Origin: Vreelandella neptunia
Lineage (GTDB): Bacteria > Pseudomonadota > Gammaproteobacteria > Pseudomonadales > Halomonadaceae
Direction: 5' to 3'
DNA length: 35,319 bases
Assembly: GCF_022489065.1 (NCBI RefSeq)
Contig: NZ_JAKVTW010000029.1
Coordinates: forward strand, 1 to 35,319
Shown: positions 31,971-35,319 of the stretch, piece after piece
Layout: each line of letters begins with the position of its first letter
Position numbering within the stretch: position 1 is the stretch's first letter
Notes under the pieces: generated by a model
What the model was told of the DNA's origin: nothing
The model's input: only the letters and a program-made list of their open reading frames with translations
Databases searched by the model: none
Made by a program: the position numbers and the translations under genes

Positions 31971-32138
31971 GGGGCGCTCCTTTACGATAAGCAGGGTAAG
32001 TTACAGAGTGGGTCGTAATTGAATTCAACAGCCCAATGGCTGGATGATAAATCTGAGCCCATTGTGGCTGAGCAGCGCTCGATACGCCAATAGCAGCTCG
32101 CTACACTGATCATTAAAGCCTGTTATCACCCGGGAACC

Positions 32139-32573
32139 ATGAACACGCCTATGTACACGCTCACCGCTGACGAATACGCATATCTTGCTGAACTGGCGAA
32201 GGCATATCGAGATGTCCACCTACCCGCGATCAAACAAAAAGAGGGCTGGAACCCGCGTTTAGGGATTGATGCGCTATGCTTTCAGCATCATGGTGACAGT
32301 ATGGTGGGCGCGTTGATTACACCCTGTGAGCTTTGGTTGGTTGTGGTGCCAGATCAATCCCGCCTGACGGAGCCACTTGCTGATTCACTGAGGCTCTCAT
32401 TACCTTCAGGGGCCTATCAGCTATCTCTTGAACGCTTGCCAAGTGGATACGAACTCTATAAACGTGCAATTTTGAGTAATTTGGAAGAGCTTGAAAATAT
32501 GCAGGAGGCTGCAAGGTTGGCTCAACAAATGATGATGCGTTTAATGCAAACTGCCGAAGAGCCTGACGTCTAG
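32139..32573 (+). CDS. HybE-like protein ([NiFe]-hydrogenase chaperone family), 144 aa
   Basis: Resembles HybE (PF11939), a chaperone that in E. coli works on the hydrogenase-2 large subunit and Tat-exported partners. NPRLGIDALCFQ, then VGALITPCELWLVVVP (the 'ITPW....vP' block with Cys for Trp), LRLSLPSGAYQLSLERL and the closing helix EAARLAQQMM follow the family order. No hydrogenase genes are near it in the window, so the partner here may be different. The ribosome site before the ATG is weak; a second ATG four codons later is possible. Confidence 0.65.
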   Translation: MNTPMYTLTADEYAYLAELAKAYRDVHLPAIKQKEGWNPRLGIDALCFQHHGDSMVGALITPCELWLVVVPDQSRLTEPLADSLRLSLPSGAYQLSLERLPSGYELYKRAILSNLEELENMQEAARLAQQMMMRLMQTAEEPDV

Positions 32574-32642
32574 ATAAGCACCGTTATACTAACAAAATTC
32601 CCCAACCACCTATGACGAAACATTTATGAAAAGGAATTGCCT

Positions 32643-33416
32643 ATGACTTCCCCATCAGTTGCAACACCGCGTGTAGCGCTGGTAACCGGAACTAGCAGTG
32701 GTATTGGCGCGGCAGTTGTTAAGCATTTTTGCGAGTTAGGGCATCAGGTGCTTGCCGTCGATTTTAATCCTGCAGGTAAAGCGATTGCTGAACAGGCCGG
32801 TGCTGCTTTTTTTGAAGCTGACCTCACCGACCCTGATGCTTGCCGTGCAGCGGTGGCCGATGCCGTCAAACGCTTTGGTGGTGTTGATATACTGGTTAAT
32901 AATGCCGGTATTCAACATGTTGCTTCCATCGAGACGTTTCCCGAAGAAAAATGGCGGCAGATTATGGATCTGATGCTGACCGCTCCCTTTCTGCTCACAC
33001 AAGCGGCTTGGCCACATATGCGCCAAAAGGGGTGGGGACGGATTGTGAACGTGGCCTCGATACATGCGCAAGTAGCCTCGCCGGGTAAAGCAGCCTACAT
33101 CAGCGCCAAGCACGGTATGATTGGTTTAACTAAAACAGCCGCGCTGGAGGGCGGGGAGCAAGGCATTACCGCCAATGCGGTTTGCCCTGCCTATGTAAAA
33201 ACCCCGCTGGTGGATAATCAAATCGCCGATCAGGCTAAATTGCACGGGATGGATGAGCAGGAAGTTATTGAGAAAGTGATGCTCAAAGAGGCGGCGATAA
33301 AACGCTTGATAGAGCCTGAAGAAGTAGCGCAGTTAGTCGCCTACTTGGCATCAGACGCAGCCGGTGCCGTGACCGGGTCAAGCTTTAATATTGATCTTGG
33401 CTGGACAGCCCATTAA
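32643..33416 (+). CDS. bdhA: D-3-hydroxybutyrate dehydrogenase, 257 aa
   Basis: An NAD-dependent SDR enzyme that oxidises D-3-hydroxybutyrate to acetoacetate. TGTSSGIG (15-22), NNAG (86-89), S139 and Y152-x-x-x-K156 (AYISAKHGM) form the complete catalytic set. IQHVASIETFPEEKW, KTPLVDNQIADQA and the C-terminal FNIDLGW are typical of this enzyme. AAGGA seven bases upstream sets the start at 32643. It probably works with ScoAB in polyhydroxybutyrate mobilisation, although its gene is separated from theirs by three unrelated genes. A terminator follows directly. Confidence 0.93.
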   Translation: MTSPSVATPRVALVTGTSSGIGAAVVKHFCELGHQVLAVDFNPAGKAIAEQAGAAFFEADLTDPDACRAAVADAVKRFGGVDILVNNAGIQHVASIETFPEEKWRQIMDLMLTAPFLLTQAAWPHMRQKGWGRIVNVASIHAQVASPGKAAYISAKHGMIGLTKTAALEGGEQGITANAVCPAYVKTPLVDNQIADQAKLHGMDEQEVIEKVMLKEAAIKRLIEPEEVAQLVAYLASDAAGAVTGSSFNIDLGWTAH

Positions 33417-33430
33417 GTCAGCGCTCTATA

Positions 33431-33456
33431 CCCCCGCCATCTGGTGGGGGCTTTAA
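33431..33456 (+). terminator. Rho-independent terminator after bdhA
   Basis: CCCCCGCCA pairs with TGGTGGGGG (one G-T pair) around TC at 33431-33450, followed by CTTTAAATAA. It ends bdhA 15 bases after its stop, and the stem may also serve the convergent regA gene. Confidence 0.75.
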
Positions 33457-33478
33457 ATAAACGAGCGGTTTAAAAAGC

Positions 33479-34018
33479 CTAGCGACGTACCGGACGTTTT
33501 TGTAGTTTCCGCTGCAGGGTGCGGCGGTGCATGCCCAGGGCCCTGGCAGTAGCCGATATATTGCCATCATGCTCCTGCAGCACTTTCTGAATATGCTCCC
33601 AGGTGATGCGATTAATCGAGGGCGGATTATCTGCAAGCTCAATATCAGGGTCGCCGCTTTGGCGTTCGAAGGCAGTCAGCACATCGTCAGCATCTACCGG
33701 CTTGCAAAGATAATTGACGGCGCCGAGCTTAATGGCTTCAACCGCAGTGGCAATGCTTGAGTAGCCTGTCAGTACCACAATGCGACAGTGGGGAGAGAGG
33801 GCTAATAGCTCTGGGAGCAGTTTTAAGCCTGAGCTGTTCTCAAGCTTAAGATCCAGTGTCGCCATGGTGGGTAGGTACTGCGCGGCCATTGCCAGCGCCT
33901 GTTCAGCATCATGGGCAACGATAACCTCGTAACCACGCCGGGTTAAAGCGCGATTCAGCACATGACAAAACATTTCATCGTCATCAACAATCAGCAGGCG
34001 TTGCTCTCGCGTTTGCAT
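33479..34018 (-). CDS. regA: RegA/PrrA/ActR-type redox response regulator, 179 aa
   Basis: The output partner of RegB, a global regulator of redox-linked genes. Receiver domain: acidic pocket VDDDEM near residues 11-16, phosphorylation site D56 in MATLDLKL, and K106 in LCKPVD. A short linker leads to a Fis-type helix-turn-helix (ITWEHIQKVLQEHDGNISATARALGMHRRTLQRKL), the invariant output domain of the RegA group. The length is typical. GAGGA lies four bases before the ATG. It follows the sensor gene by 44 bases in the same operon. Confidence 0.93.
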   Translation of the reverse strand: MQTREQRLLIVDDDEMFCHVLNRALTRRGYEVIVAHDAEQALAMAAQYLPTMATLDLKLENSSGLKLLPELLALSPHCRIVVLTGYSSIATAVEAIKLGAVNYLCKPVDADDVLTAFERQSGDPDIELADNPPSINRITWEHIQKVLQEHDGNISATARALGMHRRTLQRKLQKRPVRR

Positions 34019-34062
34019 TGTGTCCTCAATCCATTAAAGGAGATGCGTGGGGCGGCCGTTTG

Positions 34063-35319
34063 TTAACCAGGTGCCGCGCAGCGAGGCAGCGTAACTTCCG
34101 TTAGCGTACCCCCTTCCGGGTGATTATACAGGCTTACGCCGCCACCAAAGCGATTGATGGTGGCATGCGTTAAAAACAAGCCAATGCCCATGCCTTTACT
34201 CTTTGTAGAGATGAACGTCTCGCCCAGCTGGTCAGCAATCGACATGGCAACGCCAGGGCCGTGATCACGAATATCAATCACCACGCTTTCATCTTGCCAA
34301 TCCAAGCGGATCGCAATGTTTTCCGGGTTGGCGTCGGCCGCGTTGTTGAGCAAATTCGTTAATGCCTGATCCAGAGTGGCGTCAACCGCCAGCCACGGCT
34401 TACCGCGTTTCTCTGCGACATCGAATTGATGGCTCACATCGGGCCTGAGTACCAGCCAGCGCTGCACGACCCCTGCTAGCCATACTTCTGCGTCAAGCAC
34501 TTCAGGCTCAGCCATGCGGCGTCGATCCGCATTAGAGACTAAATTTTGCAGCCGTGATTTGCAGACATCCACCTGCTGGCGCAATAACGTAATGTCCTCG
34601 TGCAACTCTGACGTAGGTGCCGCATCGGCCTGCATCTCTTTGAGTAGTACCGCCATGGTAGAGAGCGGCGTACCCAGTTCGTGTGCGGTACCCGCCGCTT
34701 GTGTAGCCACCGCCAATACCTGTTCATTACGCAGCGCGGCTTCCCGGGTGCGCGAGAGAGCCTGGTCTCGGCTACGCAGCGCATGGGCCATTTTGTAGAT
34801 AAAAAACGTCACCAATCCGGCTGAAAGCCCAAAATTTAGCCACATACCTAATATGTGCAGGCTCAAGGGGCTGTCGCTATTAATATGGCCCAGTTGGGGA
34901 ATCGGGTAGTAAGAGAACATTAAAAAGGTATAGCCCGCCATAGAACACGCGGCAATGATCCAGGCGTGGCGCCAGGGTAGGGTGGCTGCGGCGATGGTAA
35001 CGGGTACCAAGTAGTAGGTAATAAAGGGATTTGTCGAGCCGCCCGAAAAGTAAAACAGCAGCGTGAGCCCTGCAATGTCGGCCAGTAAATGCAGTAAATA
35101 TTCAAGGTGGGTGACGGCACGTGGACGTCCCAATCGCCACCAAGTGGCAATGTTAAGCGCGCCCATAGCGATCACCACACTCACTACGGCCGTCACCGGT
35201 AAGTCGAAAGCGAGCAGTTCGACACCGACAATGATGGCCAGTAAAAAACCGGTCCAGGTGATACCGCGCACAATAGTGAGTCTTACTAAGTTTCGATTGG
35301 GTGTAGACAGCGGAAGCGG
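34063..35319 (-). CDS. regB: RegB/PrrB/RoxS-type sensor histidine kinase, 5' end beyond the window
   Basis: A membrane redox sensor kinase that phosphorylates RegA. About six hydrophobic segments come first, with the quinone-binding motif GGSTNPF encoded at 35023-35043. The H-box is HELGTPLSTM, a cysteine in QQVDVCKSRL matches the redox-active cysteine of RegB, and the ATPase domain has NLLNNAADANPENI, DHGPGV and GMGIGLFL. A GTG at 35271 is the longest listed start, but the frame stays open to the window edge, encoding PLPLSTPNRNLVRLTIVRG, which resembles the usual RegB N-terminus. The gene is therefore most likely partial here, with 418 residues visible. Confidence 0.92.
   Translation of the reverse strand, partial: PLPLSTPNRNLVRLTIVRGITWTGFLLAIIVGVELLAFDLPVTAVVSVVIAMGALNIATWWRLGRPRAVTHLEYLLHLLADIAGLTLLFYFSGGSTNPFITYYLVPVTIAAATLPWRHAWIIAACSMAGYTFLMFSYYPIPQLGHINSDSPLSLHILGMWLNFGLSAGLVTFFIYKMAHALRSRDQALSRTREAALRNEQVLAVATQAAGTAHELGTPLSTMAVLLKEMQADAAPTSELHEDITLLRQQVDVCKSRLQNLVSNADRRRMAEPEVLDAEVWLAGVVQRWLVLRPDVSHQFDVAEKRGKPWLAVDATLDQALTNLLNNAADANPENIAIRLDWQDESVVIDIRDHGPGVAMSIADQLGETFISTKSKGMGIGLFLTHATINRFGGGVSLYNHPEGGTLTEVTLPRCAAPG

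Overview
The window reads as a chromosomal segment of a gammaproteobacterium of the Halomonadaceae (Halomonas sensu lato). The basis is protein resemblance recalled from memory: a TelA/XpaC-like pair, a tripartite tricarboxylate transporter (TTT) system, a RegB/RegA pair, glycine cleavage genes next to an AGCS symporter, and 3-hydroxybutyrate/acetoacetate genes. No database search was possible. I see no rRNA, tRNA, CRISPR array, insertion sequence or prophage genes.

Layout. (1) 0.1-3.7 kb: an unknown protein, a small coiled-coil protein, an XpaC-like/TelA-like membrane-stress pair, and a tiny basic protein. (2) 4.0-14.95 kb: a catabolic island. It holds a full-length SAF+UxaA dehydratase, a long GntR/FCD regulator with what looks like two winged-helix domains, a five-gene TTT-uptake/dehydrogenase operon on the minus strand (tctC-B-A, Ldh2-type dehydrogenase, 3-hydroxyisobutyrate-dehydrogenase-type reductase), an iron-type alcohol dehydrogenase plus an SDR protein on the plus strand, and a second hydroxyisobutyrate-dehydrogenase-type enzyme. 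A 26-bp element repeated with 4 mismatches upstream of the dehydratase and inside the tctC promoter links the halves into one candidate regulon. The substrate is unknown; a hydroxy acid, sugar acid or C3 sulfonate would fit the families.

(3) 15.2-19.8 kb: a lipoprotein, a small acidic protein, a TauE/SafE-type exporter, the nucleotide nucleosidase PpnN and a divergent LysR regulator. (4) 19.8-26.2 kb: glycine metabolism. gcvH-gcvP run on the minus strand, divergent from an AGCS Na+/alanine-glycine symporter and gcvT on the plus strand. The shared 376-bp intergenic region carries a perfect 18-bp palindrome inside a good candidate gcvH promoter. Terminator-like hairpins lie between gcvH and gcvP and between the symporter gene and gcvT.

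(5) 26.3-28.1 kb: an NlpD-like amidase-activator lipoprotein overlapping a YihG-type acyltransferase. (6) 28.2-33.4 kb: ketone-body/PHB-related metabolism: a LysR regulator divergent from scoA-scoB, then a DUF1338-like protein, glutaredoxin 1, an orphan HybE-like protein and D-3-hydroxybutyrate dehydrogenase. (7) 33.5 kb to the edge: a RegA/RegB (PrrA/PrrB) redox two-component system. The sensor's 5' end runs off the window.
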